Shown in pieces: positions 44,122 to 54,526 of a stretch of 64,000 nucleotides of DNA (position 1 is the first letter of the stretch; each line of letters begins with the position of its first letter). The stretch is taken from positions 232,440,371 to 232,504,370 of the forward strand of contig NC_085140.1 of NCBI RefSeq assembly GCF_024139115.2. Reading direction: 5' to 3'. The notes under the pieces were generated by a model. The model was not told the origin of the DNA and did not search any database. It saw only the letters and a program-made list of their open reading frames with translations. The position numbers were made by a program, and so were the translations under genes. This stretch comes from Armigeres subalbatus (lineage: Eukaryota; Arthropoda; Insecta; Diptera; Culicidae).

Positions 44122-44228
44122 CCCGAGTAGCACACATGTTACACATAGATCACAGTAACTTATATATGACCAGATCCAGTCACAGTTAGCCTGCTGCAAC
44201 CAGTTTTACTTGACTTGTGCTGCTTGGG
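44122..44228. mobile_element. 107-bp MITE with CCCGAGTAGCACA tips, TA target
   Basis: CCCGAGTAGCACACATGTT at the left and TTGTGCTGCTTGGG at the right are inverted and flanked by TA (44120-44121, 44229-44230). The same family lies at 48589-48682. A two-base TA duplication fits Tc1/mariner-like MITEs. Confidence 0.75.
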
Positions 44229-44442
44229 TAGAGTAGTTAGGTTATCAAATTGAATGTTGTACTGGTTTCCCCTTTTTTGACCCTGGATACTTTTAAATTC
44301 CCTCAGCAGAAGCCCAGGGAGTATAAACTTTGCTAAAGACATCATGATTACAAATTCAAATTACAATGTAAAATATTACAGATCGGAATATCTAGGGTAG
44401 TCTAAAATTACGGTTTCATGCATGCCACAACCTAGCCTAAAT

Positions 44443-44545
44443 GAATTTGGACGAGTGAGCCTTCTGGCTCGTGAACTGCAGAAGGTTGCAGTGAATGTGG
44501 TCGCTATACGGGAAGTCCGATGGCCTAGATTCGGAGAACGTTAAT
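44443..44545 (+). pseudogene. Scrap of an RTE family 3-like endonuclease start
   Basis: LLARELQKVAVNVVAIREVR then WPRFGER resembles QLANEARRMKLEILGLSEVR plus WPNFGEH at 45290. Only about 30 codons remain. Confidence 0.5.
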
Positions 44546-45242
44546 TTAGAATTGTGGAACCCACGATCCCAAAGCCTATAGAGAGTGACGAAAGCGTGAC
44601 GCGAAAATTGTTATCGAAGACGCTAACGCTCTGGGCTACGAAATGGTGAGTTAACATCCGGGAAGGGGCGCCTAACATAGCTCTGGTCCTCACAAGTTCC
44701 AATACTCACGTTTCCACGGGTCTTCCGATGACAATTGACCGCCAGCTAAGGGTTGCGTACTTAGCTGGTAGTGTAGCCTGGGCACTGTTGTCCTTCTGAC
44801 ATCAGCTAGAGTGAGAGGGTGCGTCCTGTGGGATCTGCTAATGGTGTGATGGGGTTCGACAGTGGGCTCTGTTGAACTTCTATAAAAAGCTGCATGTGTC
44901 CCCAAGCAGGCCCTATCAAAGCGACCGTGTGCCGCTCAAAGAGCACTAGCCTAGTCCTGGTGTTGGGTGGGACATTAATCAAATTTGATCCGACTGATCG
45001 AGCGTCTGTTCACCAAGGAGGTGCGACTCCAACAGCGTCTGTTCTGGCATCCAGCGGCTGAGTATGAAATGCTATTCCCCGGAAGCTATACCTAAGATGG
45101 CAGCCCCATTCCGGTGAATAGGGAACCTTGGGCCAACAACGTACTGTTTCCGAAACATCAATTTGTTCCAGAATCCGATAATGGAATAATACGGACTGAT
45201 TTTACAGCGACAACTCTTAGCGCGACACAACGAACACGAATA

Positions 45243-46527
45243 GGAACATGAAACGTTTTAACCCTAGCCCAGCAGGGTAAATTGGCACAACTTGCCAATG
45301 AGGCACGCCGCATGAAGCTTGAGATCCTGGGACTGAGTGAAGTCCGCTGGCCAAACTTTGGAGAACACAGAACGCCGTCGGGACAAGTTCTGCTATACTC
45401 TGGTTTACGAGGCGAACACGCTCCCCGGCATCGCGGAGTTGGCTTCCTACTAAGCGCTCAAGCATACTCTGCGCTTATGAAGTGGAAACCTATAAGTGAA
45501 AGGATAATCGTTGCCAGATTTAGAATACGGTTCCGAAACCTTACTATAATCCAATGTTATGCGCCAACCGATGCTGCCGATTGTAGATAGAATTCCGAAG
45601 GGTGATCTCAAGATCTGTTTGGGCGACTTTAATGCGAAGATTGGATCCGACAAATCGAACCATGAGCGCATTATGGGACGCCATGGTCCCGGAGAAATGA
45701 GCGAAAACGGAGAGCTGTTCGCAGAATTTTGTGATAATAACGACATGGTGATCGGGGGATCGCTCTTCCCTCATCGACCGGTTCACAAGATCACGTGGGT
45801 CTCCCGTGGCGGCTTTACAGAAAATCCAATTGACCACATCTGCATCAGCCGAAAATGGAAACGGAGCTTTCTTGATGTACGGAATAAACGTAGTGCCGAA
45901 ATCGCGTCTGATCATCACCTCCTCATCGGCGAAATACGCCTGCGCATTGCGCGGATTCGTCGGCAGGAATCGGAAAGAGTTGGACGACGATTCAACACAC
46001 GCCGACTGGAAGATGCCACGGTGAAACGGTCCTTCGTTGAAGAACTGGAGACGCGTGCTGCAGATATTCCGGAAGGTGGCAGCGTGGAAGACCAATGGAC
46101 CGCCATCAAGAATGCCTTCATCACCACCAGCGAGAACAATCTGGGCGAACTACGCACCCAGAGAAAACAATGGATCACCGATGAGACCTGGAGAAAGATA
46201 GAGGAACGAAGAGAAGCCAAAGCCGTGATAGAGCAATCGAAAACCAGAGGAGCCAAAGTCTTAGCCCGTCAACGATACGCGGCTCTTGAGAAGGAAGTAA
46301 AACGCTCATGTAGACGGGACAAGCGAGCGTGGGCAGACTCTCTGGTCGACGAAGGAGAGAGAGCCACCGCAACCGGGGAAATTCGGCTCCTCTACGATAT
46401 CTCACGACGCTTAAGCGGGGCGAAGATGAATGCAACGATGCCTGTGAAAGACGCGAATGATCAGTTATTGACCGACCCAACTGACCAGCTGAAACGCTGG
46501 TTCGAGCACTTCGAACAACTTTTTTAA
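45243..46527 (+). pseudogene. RTE family 3 endonuclease and linker
   Basis: It begins RIGT-stop-NVLTLAQQGKLAQLANEA, where a Trp codon has become a stop (GTWN to GT-stop-N). LEILGLSEVRWPNF carries the catalytic Glu. QCYAPTDAADC is followed by a frame change and a deletion of roughly 15 codons at about 45585. The second frame has KICLGDFNAKIG, FTENPIDHICISRKW and the SDHHLL triad, then a long basic linker (TRRLEDATVKRSFVEELETR, RSCRRDKRAWADSLVD). A CAA to TAA change gives the stop at 46525-46527. Apart from these breaks the domain is well conserved. Confidence 0.8.
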
Positions 46528-48117
46528 GTGCCAGCTAGGCCATCACCACCTCGGCATGATCTGCCTAGGATCCGACGTATAACACGCGTCAATACCGAAG
46601 CTCCATCACTGCTAGAGATTCAAACAGCCATCCAGAGCATAAAATCGAATAAAGCCCCAGGGTTCGATCGCATATCAGCCGAGATACTCGAAGCTGACCC
46701 CATGACATCCGCTCAACTGCTGCATCGTTTATTTCGTAATATCTGGGACACCGCAACTTTCCCGGTTGACTGGATGCAAGGTATCTTAGTGAAGGTGCCC
46801 AAAAAGGGTGACCTGACTGTATGCGATAACTGGCGAGGCATTATGTTGCTGTGTACCGTTCTCAAAGTTCTATGCAAAATTATCCTAGCCCAGATTCAGG
46901 AGAAGATCGATGCGACTCTCCGGCGGCAGCAGGCCGGATTCCGTGCCGGAAGATCCTGTGTGGACCATATTGTCACGCTCCGCATCATTCTGGAGCAGGT
47001 CAACGAATTCCCTTTACTTGGTATTCATTGACAACGAAAAAGCTTTCGATCGTCTCAATCACGAGAATATGTGGGGCGCCCTGAGGCGCAAAGGGGGTCC
47101 TGAGAAAATCATCGGCCTCATCGAAGCACAGTACGAGGCTTTTTCGTGTAGAGTGCTGCACAATGGGGTCCTGTCCAACCCTATCCGGGTCGTAGCTGGT
47201 GTGAGGCAAGGATGTATTCTATCACCGTTACTGTTCGATTGACCATGAACTAAACCGCAGGCTATTATGGCAGCCTATAACCATGGAGAACCTAAACGAC
47301 TTCGAATTGGCTGATGACGTTGCACTCCTCGCGCAATGGCGCTCTGATATGCAGAGTAAGCTCAACGACCTTGCCGAGCGCTCCTCTTTGGCAGGTTCAG
47401 TCATCAACGTCTATAAAACCAAATTTTGGATGTAAACACGGTGGCTCCTTCCAGTTTCACAATAACCGGGCAACCAGTGGAGAATGTTGAAAGCTTCCAA
47501 TATCTTGGTAGCCAAATGGCGTCAGACGGCGGTACCAAGATCGACATAGGCGCACGGATCAAGAAAGCAAGGGCTGCCTTTGCGAGTTTAAGAAATATCT
47601 GAAAAAACAGGCAGATAAGTGAACGCACCAAAATACGAATTTTCAACTCTAACGTAAAATCTGTGCTGTTATACGCTAGCGAAACATAGTGTGTATCAGT
47701 GGAGAACAGTCAACGGCTGCAGGTGTTCATTAACAGATGCCTGCGGTATATAATTCGGGCCTGGTGGCCTCACAACTGATCTCAAACAACGAGCTCCATC
47801 GTCGTTGTCACCAGAGGCCGATAGCAACAGAAATTCGGGATCGGAAGTGGGTCTGGGTCGGCCACACTCTACGTAGGAGCGGAAACGAAATCTGTAAACA
47901 AGCATTAGACTGGAACCCAGCGGGACATCGCAGCACAGGCAGACCCAGAGGCTCATGGCGGCGAAATCTAACCTGGAAACAGGTTAAAGTGATAGCCGGG
48001 CAACGCTCAGGATGGAGAGAGGGTTTTGTCCGTCCCATAATCGCTAGGGAGAGCCTTCACTCCGATACCAATAACAACGGCCTATGGTCAATAATTCCGC
48101 TGCTGCAAGAGGAATGA
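46528..48117 (+). pseudogene. RTE family 3 reverse transcriptase and C-terminus
   Basis: It is in frame with the linker after the stop: SIKSNKAPGFDRISAEILE, KVPKKGDLTVCDNWRGIMLL and RRQQAGFRAGRSCVDHI. A frame change near 47020 leads to LVFIDNEKAFDRLNHENMW and GVRQGCILSPLLFD. Further breaks follow, then LADDVALLAQ with an intact ADD (47309). The C-terminal frame 47737-48117 reads IATEIRDRKWVWVGHTLRRS, QALDWNPAGHRSTGRPRGSW and GWREGFVRPI, the typical RTE ending. At least four lesions. Confidence 0.8.
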
Positions 48118-48118
48118 C

Positions 48119-49100
48119 CATCAGTAGCACCTACTTTGCACGAAATAATACATAAAAGCACACCTGGAGTCATCCAAATGTTAAAACTTCCAAACAGACA
48201 GACCATGTTCTGGTAGATGGGCAGCATTTCTCGGATGTTATCGATGTGAGGAAATTCAGAGGTCTGAACATTGACTCTGATCACTAGCTCGTTGTCAGTA
48301 GAATACGATCACGGTTTACAACTGTATCGAACGGCAGATCACAGTGAACGATGCGTTACATTATCCAAGAATTGCCGGCGGAAGGAGTATCGGCTAAGTA
48401 CAGCCAGAAGCTCAAAGAACGGTGCACCCAGAAAACAAATCTTACAATTATTATATAAAATCTTGACAGTCCTTCGTCGGCAAATACCAGGCGATAGAAC
48501 GATGGATCAAATGTTTACCCTGAGTCAAATTCTTGATATATTTCGAGAGAACAACACGCAGACACATAATCTTCTTATCGATTTCAAACCCGAGCAGCAC
48601 ACATGTTTTAAATTTCTGTATGATCAGATTCAGCCACAATTAAGTCGCAGGAACCAAATTAGCTTCAATTGTGCTGCTTGGGAAGCAGCGTACGATTAAT
48701 GAATTATGGAAAACTATTCTAGAACATGGTTTTCCGGCTGGTTCGTGTAATGTTGGATGGATATGTGTAAGAAAACAAATCATATGTTTCATTAGATGGA
48801 TTGAAGCAGGGTGATGCACTCTCGAATCTACTGTTCAGTGGGTTCATAAGTGAAGGTGATAATGAAGTGATAATGAAGAAAAATTTGGTGTTGTTGAAGA
48901 ATTTGTGTACCTTGGAATTGTAGTAACATGCGGCTTATTACGGACCTCGTAACCAGCTAAAGTCCCGTAGTCCGTAAACGAAGACAAAATTCGGACTTCC
49001 AAGGAGGCTAATCGGAAAGCTTTCGAAGTATTTGAGCGTAAAGTACTGCGGGTAATACTCGGCCGTAAACAGGGAAACGGTATCTGGCGGTAACCACGAG
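48119..49100 (+). pseudogene. RTE family 1/2-like remnant with a MITE in its catalytic motif
   Basis: Pieces in order: TDHVLVDGQHFSDVIDVRKF, then NIDSDH-stop-LV (endonuclease end), MDQMFTLSQILDIFRENNTQ and HNLLIDFK, where the MITE splits FKAAYD. Later come GLKQGDALSNLLFS, EEFVYLGIVV and EVFERKVLRVILGR. The middle is shortened. It is too decayed to give an open frame and is the oldest-looking RTE fragment here. Confidence 0.7.
48589..48682. mobile_element. 94-bp MITE with CCCGAGCAGCACA tips inside an RTE gene
   Basis: CCCGAGCAGCACACATGTTT at the left and TTGTGCTGCTTGGG at the right, AA on each side (48587-48588, 48683-48684). Removing the element and one AA restores TTCAAAGCAGCGTACGA, the FKAAYD segment of RT. 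It is in the same family as 44122-44228, where the duplicated pair is TA. Confidence 0.8.
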
Positions 49101-49139
49101 TTCAACCACGATTCATTAAAAGCTATATTTTAACCCAAT

Positions 49140-49270
49140 AAACTTCAAATTTGCGCAATTTTTATCGTGATGATAATCCATAATTTCAGTAATATGATCC
49201 ATAGTTTTGGTAATTTAATCCATAATTTTGGTGATATAATCCATAAATTTGATCATAGAATGATCAAATG
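49140..49270 (-). repeat. Short iterated ATGGATCATATTACC motif
   Basis: Reverse complements of TGGATCATATTACCAAAA-type units occur about five times at 24-28-bp spacing (ATGATCCATAGTTTTGGTAA, TTTAATCCATAATTTTGGTG). The inverse arrangement appears at 55380-55512. Confidence 0.65.
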
Positions 49271-49615
49271 GATTAATGATCTACTTATGACAAAATTAAG
49301 ATTACAAGACTGAAATATTTCCGAAGGCATAGCGAACACCAAAAATTTCAGACATTTATGTAACACAGATACAAAACTGTCTATTCCGCTGAATAAATCA
49401 CCTTTTCTACATATATACCCAACACTTGAGAGAATCGTGCTTCTGCATTTGGCACAGAGCGTAATTTTAAGACACCCTACTGTTTGTCGCTGGCAAAGGA
49501 GAACAAATTCGAATAACTACTGCCTTAGCTTAAGTACTATCAAATCTAAGCCCACACATACACACCCGGGCCCACTTAAGTACGTACTCAACAGTTTAGG
49601 AATTCTACTTCACAG
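49271..49615. other. Candidate intron or flank upstream of the signal-peptide exon
   Basis: No repeats were recognised from 49430 onward. The sequence AATTCTACTTCACAG at 49601-49615 has a pyrimidine-containing tract and AG fitting a splice acceptor. A TATA-like ATATATACC is at about 49410. Confidence 0.35.
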
Positions 49616-49789
49616 GCTCCCACCCCGCGGCACGAGAAAAGGGAAAAGAAACAACCCCCAACCCAGGAAAGCGAGGGGCCTGCTCGAACGTTGCTGGCAT
49701 GAAAGCATTAACATCGAGTGCAATGCTGCTTGCAAGTGTTCTGCTGATTTTAAATGGATTTCTCATCACAAGCACGCACAGCGAGGAAG
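49616..49789 (+). CDS. Candidate host exon encoding an N-terminal signal peptide
   Basis: The ATG is at 49699 with G at -3. The 30 codons before GT begin MKALTSS, continue with the hydrophobic core AMLLASVLLILNGFLI, then TSTHSEE. That is a textbook secretory signal: one basic residue, a 16-residue core, small or polar residues near a plausible cleavage point. The exon would end at 49789 with AAG followed by GTAAGA (GT at 49790-49791), leaving phase 1. The bases before the ATG (49616-49698) would be 5'UTR if the acceptor at 49614-49615 is used. No downstream exon was recognised up to 64 kb, so the product is unknown and the gene may have a giant first coding intron. An LTR or LINE origin was considered and not supported. 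Confidence 0.45.
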
Positions 49790-50640
49790 GTAAGAACCAT
49801 TTTCACTACATACCGACACTTGAACATGCAAACTACCGACAGTTACGTTGATTCGAACATACATACCGACAGGTCGACGTGCAGATATGGATCATTCAAC
49901 GTAGGTATTAGGAACTCTCCAGAATGGGTTTGTTGACGGTGGCACCGGGATGGAAACTTTGTGTGTTTGCACTCTAATCGTAATTTGAAAATGTGATTTA
50001 CTTGCTTTGATGCTAAGGCGATGATGATGATGATGATGATAATAATCTGCAGATTTTCAAATTCAAATAGAATTTACAAAATGAGTTGTTCCACAATGAG
50101 GTCGTAGTGACATACTCCAAATAGACCTGTTTGTATGGTAATCCTATCTGCTTGGGAGCTTGCAGCTTGCATTGCTTCCACTGAGGAGCATTTGATAATA
50201 TGATTGCCAGCTCTTTGGAATTGTGATGTAAGGAAATGTAATGCATCAGTTATTCTGCATATATTGTTTTTGCCTTTCTCGTATACAAAGTATACGTAAA
50301 GGCTATAGGATCACTCCAAAGCCGAACTTTTGATAGAAGGCTCTGTCTGTTGAGCAGATTCCCCCTCCATTGCTTAGGAAGAAGAAGAAGAAGAAAAAAG
50401 AAAAGACAGTGTCAAGCCCAAAAAATCAGAAATCTCATTCGAGGCACCTCTAACTCTTTATAAATTTGGCTGGAATGCAATCGAAATAGTTTTTTAAGAT
50501 GTTCATCCAAATGAATCCAGAATGCTTTTATAAATAATAAACATATCAGAGGAAAATCTTGGAGACTTGGAAATAGAGCAATAGTCTTCTTTTTGGAAAC
50601 ATTGGGATTGATATATTCTTCGATGCATAATACAAATCAA
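49790..50640. other. Putative intron DNA with small repeats
   Basis: A GATGATGAT microsatellite lies at 50020-50040. At 50270-50345, TTGCCTTTCTCGTATACAAA to GATAGAAGGCTC is a fragment of the common CTTTCTCGTA repeat, and a GAAGAAGAAGAAG run follows at 50380. The rest is unrecognised. Confidence 0.5.
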
Positions 50641-51164
50641 TAGGGGAAACTGGACACACGTGATCCCCGGGGACACATGAACATTTTTATACCACTGACA
50701 TGTGTAAACAGATCCGTTAGACAGGCAGAATTTAATCTGAGTAACATTTGATGTTATTTCCTTTATGTATATGAGTTTTAGAGAGGTTTTATGATTTTAG
50801 CGTTCTCAATAATTTTTTTCTGCAATTAAAAAAAGTTTAATAACTTTGATTATATCCAACCAAAACGTGTCAAATTTTAACTGGATTTCATTATTGCGGA
50901 ATTGAAAAAGCTCATTACATTGATTATTGCTCATTTTATATTGAATGGAGAAATAAACCAAAATAAATACTCAACATGGACACACTTGATCCCGATATTG
51001 CATTTTTTTTCCAGTAGGGTGGGAATCTGCATCCAGACACCGGTGGGCTACCGGCGAACGGGGTTTAGCTATTGCCGACCCGCTAAAACCACCCTGTTCA
51101 CAGACCCTGAGTCTCCCCGGAACAGACTTTTCGGCATTACTTCTGGGAGGGGTCCGTGCTACTA

Positions 51165-51320
51165 CGCACGCCCACATACTAGCTACCCACTAGCTTCAAA
51201 TCACAACTAGCTACCCACTAGTTCCTCTACCTCATAACTAGCTACCCACTAGTTCCACTACTACTTAACCAACTACCCGCTGATACCTCACCCTCGAGAC
51301 TAGCTACCCACTAGTCGGCG
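51165..51320 (-). repeat. Iterated ACTAGCTACCCACTAGT boxes in the LINE 3'UTR
   Basis: Near-copies of ACTAGCTACCCACTAGT occur at 51179, 51207, 51237 and 51299 with a decayed one (ACCAACTACCCGCTGATA) at about 51268, spaced about 30 bp. Each box is itself nearly palindromic (ACTAG...CTAGT). Confidence 0.8.
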
Positions 51321-53290
51321 CTATCCGACTGCTGCTCGGCGCGCCAATTGCGCTGCAAGATGCTGGCAATCTGAGTGGTAGCGGCCGAGACCGCGTTCCA
51401 CTTATCAACCTCTTGATTATCCGGAGTAGTGTCCCTCCCGCACACCTCTAGCATTCCGCTTCTAACATCGACGAAACGAGGACATACGAATAGTACGTGC
51501 TCGGCAGTTTCGTCGACCCCTGGGCAGTCCGGGCAGGCGGGAGAGTCCGTATTTTTCTTTTTTTTTTTTTTTTTTACAAGGGAGAATGCATTTACACACT
51601 AACCCAGTACACGTGCATTGTAGTTGCCAAACTACCACACGGAAGTGTACTGAAGTGTCGGACTCGACCATACCGGTAATACCGACTAAACTCCCTTGGG
51701 CTCCACCATCGTTTGCCCCAGGAACTACCTCGCAGTACTACTTCTGGGGGGACGGCAGTACTAAGCGTACTCACTCATTATCGCTCACACAGGCACTCGT
51801 CCCACGCGAGACTGACTTGGGTGCTCGCACACCATTCACTCCATTTGAGTCTTACTTGGATGCTCTCCCGGACGCTCCGCTGCCATGCCTCGAGGTGTCA
51901 ATAGCGGTAACTGCCTGGGCCTACAGATATTGCGCTACGACACTCTGCCTCAGCACGAGCAGATCAATCACACCACTGCCGAAGCAGACCATACGCTACC
52001 CTGCCGAAGCAGGGACACTCCCCATGCACCACATGTGCACAACTGTAGGTGTGTGGGTACAACCCACTGCTACCCTGCCGCCGAAGCAGCTTCTCCAAAG
52101 ACCATTCGCTCCATGTGACCCTTTTCGGGTGCTCACTCTAACACTCCACTGCAATGCCTCGAGGTGTCGATGGGATACCTCGACTCCTGCCTCAGCATGT
52201 GCAGTCCATACTCAGACTTCTGCTGCGCTTCGAGGTGACAATAGCGGCAACACGCTATTACACTCCTGCCTCAGCACAACCAGATCACTCACTCCCTGCC
52301 GAAGCAGCTCACGCGCTACCCTACCGAAGTAGGTACACTCCACAACTTATTCTAACACTCCACTGCCATGCCTCGAGGTGTCGATAGCGGTATGTGGGGA
52401 CTAATCAACGATACTACGCTACGACACTCTTACCTTAGCATGTGCAGTCCATACTCAGACTTCTGCTGCGCTTCGAGGTGACCATAGCGGCGGCGACACG
52501 CTATGACACTCCTACCTCAGCACAAACAGATCACTCACTCCCTGCCGAAGCAGCTCACGCACTACCCTACCGAAGTAGGGACACTCCACATGCCAATTGG
52601 CACTCCCTCCCTGGGCTTGTGCTTTTGAAGCGGCACACAGTCGCTTTGATAGAGTCCGCTTACGGGCACTTGTGGTTTTTTTGGGAGGGATTTTAGCAGA
52701 GCCCACTGTTAAATCCCACCACGCCCTAGGCAGTTCTCCCTGACTCGCAGACAGCTGGGGAGGGGTCGTCAAGCCCTTGGACATCATGCTGTTCCTGCTG
52801 TCCCTGCTGCCCCCGGGAGAGTCCGTATGCCCAAACCTATGTAGGTACCACCTAAAGCAGCCATGGCCTGACAGGAACTGTGTCAGATGGAAGTGAACTT
52901 CCCCATGCCTCCTATTAACCCATCTTGATACGCTAGGTATCAGCCGATGGGTCCACCTACCCTTAGAAGAGTTATCCCAGTCCCGTTGCCACTTGATAGT
53001 CGAAGTGACTCTAATGGCTTTACGGGCTCCTCTGGTTCCGCGCATGTCGAAACTCTCCTCGTCTTCCCGTATGACTAGTCCAATGGGTAACATACACGCA
53101 ATCACACAAGCGGCATCCCGTGATACCATGCGGTAGGCACTTATCACTCTGAGACACGCTAGCCTGTGTACACTCTCCAGCTTCTGCAGGTTACGTTCGA
53201 CGCTAAGCGCCGAGGCCCAAGCTGGACCGCCGTATCTGAGGATAGATACTGCAACCCCAGCTAATAATTTCTTCCAATGATGTTTTAGAA
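51313..53290 (-). pseudogene. LINE RT C-terminal domain with zinc knuckle, split by an insertion
   Basis: First part (53290-52814): KKLLAGVAVSILRYGGPAWA, RNLQKLESVHRLACLRVISA and YRMVSRDAACVIACMLPIGL, then FLSGHGCFRWYLHRFGHTDS. The frame enters the inserted element there. Second part (51552-51313): CPDCPGVDETAEHVLFVCPR then F, where HTDSP-x-CP-x-C and H-x5-C form the knuckle, and the tail ends at a TAG near 51313. The 15-bp duplication lies exactly between the two parts, so the frame was intact across this point before the insertion. Confidence 0.85.
51553..52813 (-). mobile_element. 1261-bp tandem-repeat retroelement with both ends and a 15-bp target duplication
   Basis: CGGGAGAGTCCGTAT is at 51538-51552 and 52814-52828. 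The element is read from 52813 (GGGGGCAGCAGGGACAGCAG) to an A-tail of about 25 bases (T-run 51553-51577). Its 3' half matches 1-1107. The 5' part includes ACAGTGGGCTCTGC and CTATCAAAGCGACTGTGTGC, shared with the leader of RTE family 3. Internal modules with CCTCGAGGTGTC (51888, 52158, 52373) and CTTCGAGGTGAC (52228, 52470) repeat. No RT or gag motif was seen, so it is probably non-autonomous. Confidence 0.85.
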
Positions 53291-53379
53291 TAACTAACTA
53301 AATCGTATAAATTTGATCATTTTACATCGATAAGCATCTGAAACAAAAAATGGGGATCATGTGTGTCCAGTTTCCCCTA

Positions 53380-54520
53380 GATATGTTGCATTTCTCTTTT
53401 ATTCTAGATTTTTTTTCCACGTGCAATCTAAAATGCTAACCATTTCATTCGGTTTCTCACTTTCAACACACTTTTCAGCTGAAGAATTTCATTAACAGTC
53501 TCGAAGAAGGTAAAATTAATAACGCTATGCAGAAAGACAATGGAAATACCTGGCGCCTTGGTCGTGCAGACTTTTCTGTTTCGTAGAAATGCGTACTGCA
53601 AGAGCAAGTCTGGCAAGACGCTGGACCAGCAATAAATTTCCACTAAGAAAACAATAGGACATCATACATACCGTGCAGGAGTCTCAAACCAACGGAGCAA
53701 GATGCCATAGAAGGGTTCTCATGAACAGTATGGGAAGTATGAATAGAAGAATGAAAATTTTCTTTTGACTATCCGCAGGGCGGGGCCCTCCGCCGAGAAG
53801 GAAAGCCATGCCGTTTCACAGTGGGAGTCGAAAGCCGACCGTTAATGATATTTCGCCACCAAGTCGTTTAAATTTTGAAACTTTTTGCTGATGTTACAGC
53901 AAGCTCGGTGCACTTAAATTGGTTGTGAAATATCGTGTACATGCAGTTGTTAGTCATCATTAAGATTTCCTTTGCTCTGGAAAACCGCTGCCAAATTCGA
54001 AGCTCTGGTTGTAAGGAAAATTAAAGGCGTTATAAGTGTCTATGCTCCCAACGCTCCCAACGAAATATATTTCGAGTACTCCACACGGATGCTGCATCAG
54101 ATTTGACAGATGGCGAAGGATACGAAGGAAGTAGAAATACACCCAGGTTTTGTTTTACACGGTTGGAAATCAGTGATTTATCGGCTAACCTGAACTTTAA
54201 CAACTTTTTAAACACCTCCTGAGTCCTGATTCGTTTTTGATTGTTTTGTAATTTTTTTGTTTGGAAGCTCACTGTGGTTTCTATAACTTTACTTCTTCAA
54301 TGGCTCTACGTTCCAATTGGAACTTGACCTGCATTTCAACTTAATGTTCAATTAGCATTTCCACACTCCACAGTTATTGCTCTAAAGCTTTCCTATCATA
54401 CAATGGCGGACGTATGATTATATATCTCGCGTGGCAAGCACCACGAAAACACTTTGCCCATGTGGTCGAATCCTACGCCTTTGCTCGTAAGACTAACTGG
54501 AGACCCTCAGAATCGATCCT
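53380..54520. other. Nothing recognised
   Basis: Mixed DNA. The frames at 53428-53643 and 54030-54272 (minus) are not identifiable. No terminal repeats were seen. Confidence 0.45.
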
Positions 54521-54526
54521 TTTTAT

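Larger units (their letters stand above)
44600..48118 (+). mobile_element. RTE-clade element family 3, near full length but decayed
   Basis: A leader of several hundred bases (about 44600-45240) is followed by endonuclease, a basic linker, RT and a C-terminal domain ending at 48117. Fragments of the same family are at 12530-12850 and 40480-40810. The leader piece CAGTGGGCTCTG...CTATCAAAGCGACCGTGTGC at 44860-44930 also occurs at the 5' end of the unrelated tandem-repeat retroelement at 52640-52720. No target duplication was identified. Confidence 0.8.
51003..53290 (-). mobile_element. R1/LOA-type LINE, 5'-truncated, itself interrupted
   Basis: On the minus strand coding starts at about 53290 inside the RT C-terminal part, is interrupted by an insertion at 52813-51553, resumes at 51552 and stops at a TAG at about 51315. 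A 3'UTR of 300 bp with repeated ACTAGCTACCCACTAGT boxes follows, ending at an A-tail (T-run 51003-51010). The C-terminal knuckle without RNase H fits R1/LOA-like LINEs. The exact clade is not settled. Confidence 0.75.
50641..53379. mobile_element. TA-flanked DNA element (MITE) split by a LINE
   Basis: TAGGGGAAACTGGACACAC plus RTGATCCCC at 50641-50668 is inverted at 53352-53379, ending TTTCCCCTA. The outermost TA on each side is the likely duplicated target, as in Tc1/mariner elements. Own sequence is 50641-51002 and about 53290-53379. A further inverted-repeat-like piece, GGACACACTTGATCCC, is at 50979. The LINE insertion fills the middle. No transposase is present. Confidence 0.75.

Noticed and set aside
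45282..46527. Possible host gene of the endonuclease type (such domains are often labelled as developmental proteins in insect annotations)
   Set aside because: SDH, GDFNA and the adjoining RT show it is the RTE endonuclease.
51586..52332. 248-codon plus-strand frame
   Set aside because: It lies inside the tandem-repeat retroelement on its antisense strand; the peptide repeats follow the DNA modules, with no family.
50641..53379. A single long DNA transposon of 2.7 kb with its own genes
   Set aside because: The interior is explained by a LINE and a further retroelement; there is no transposase.
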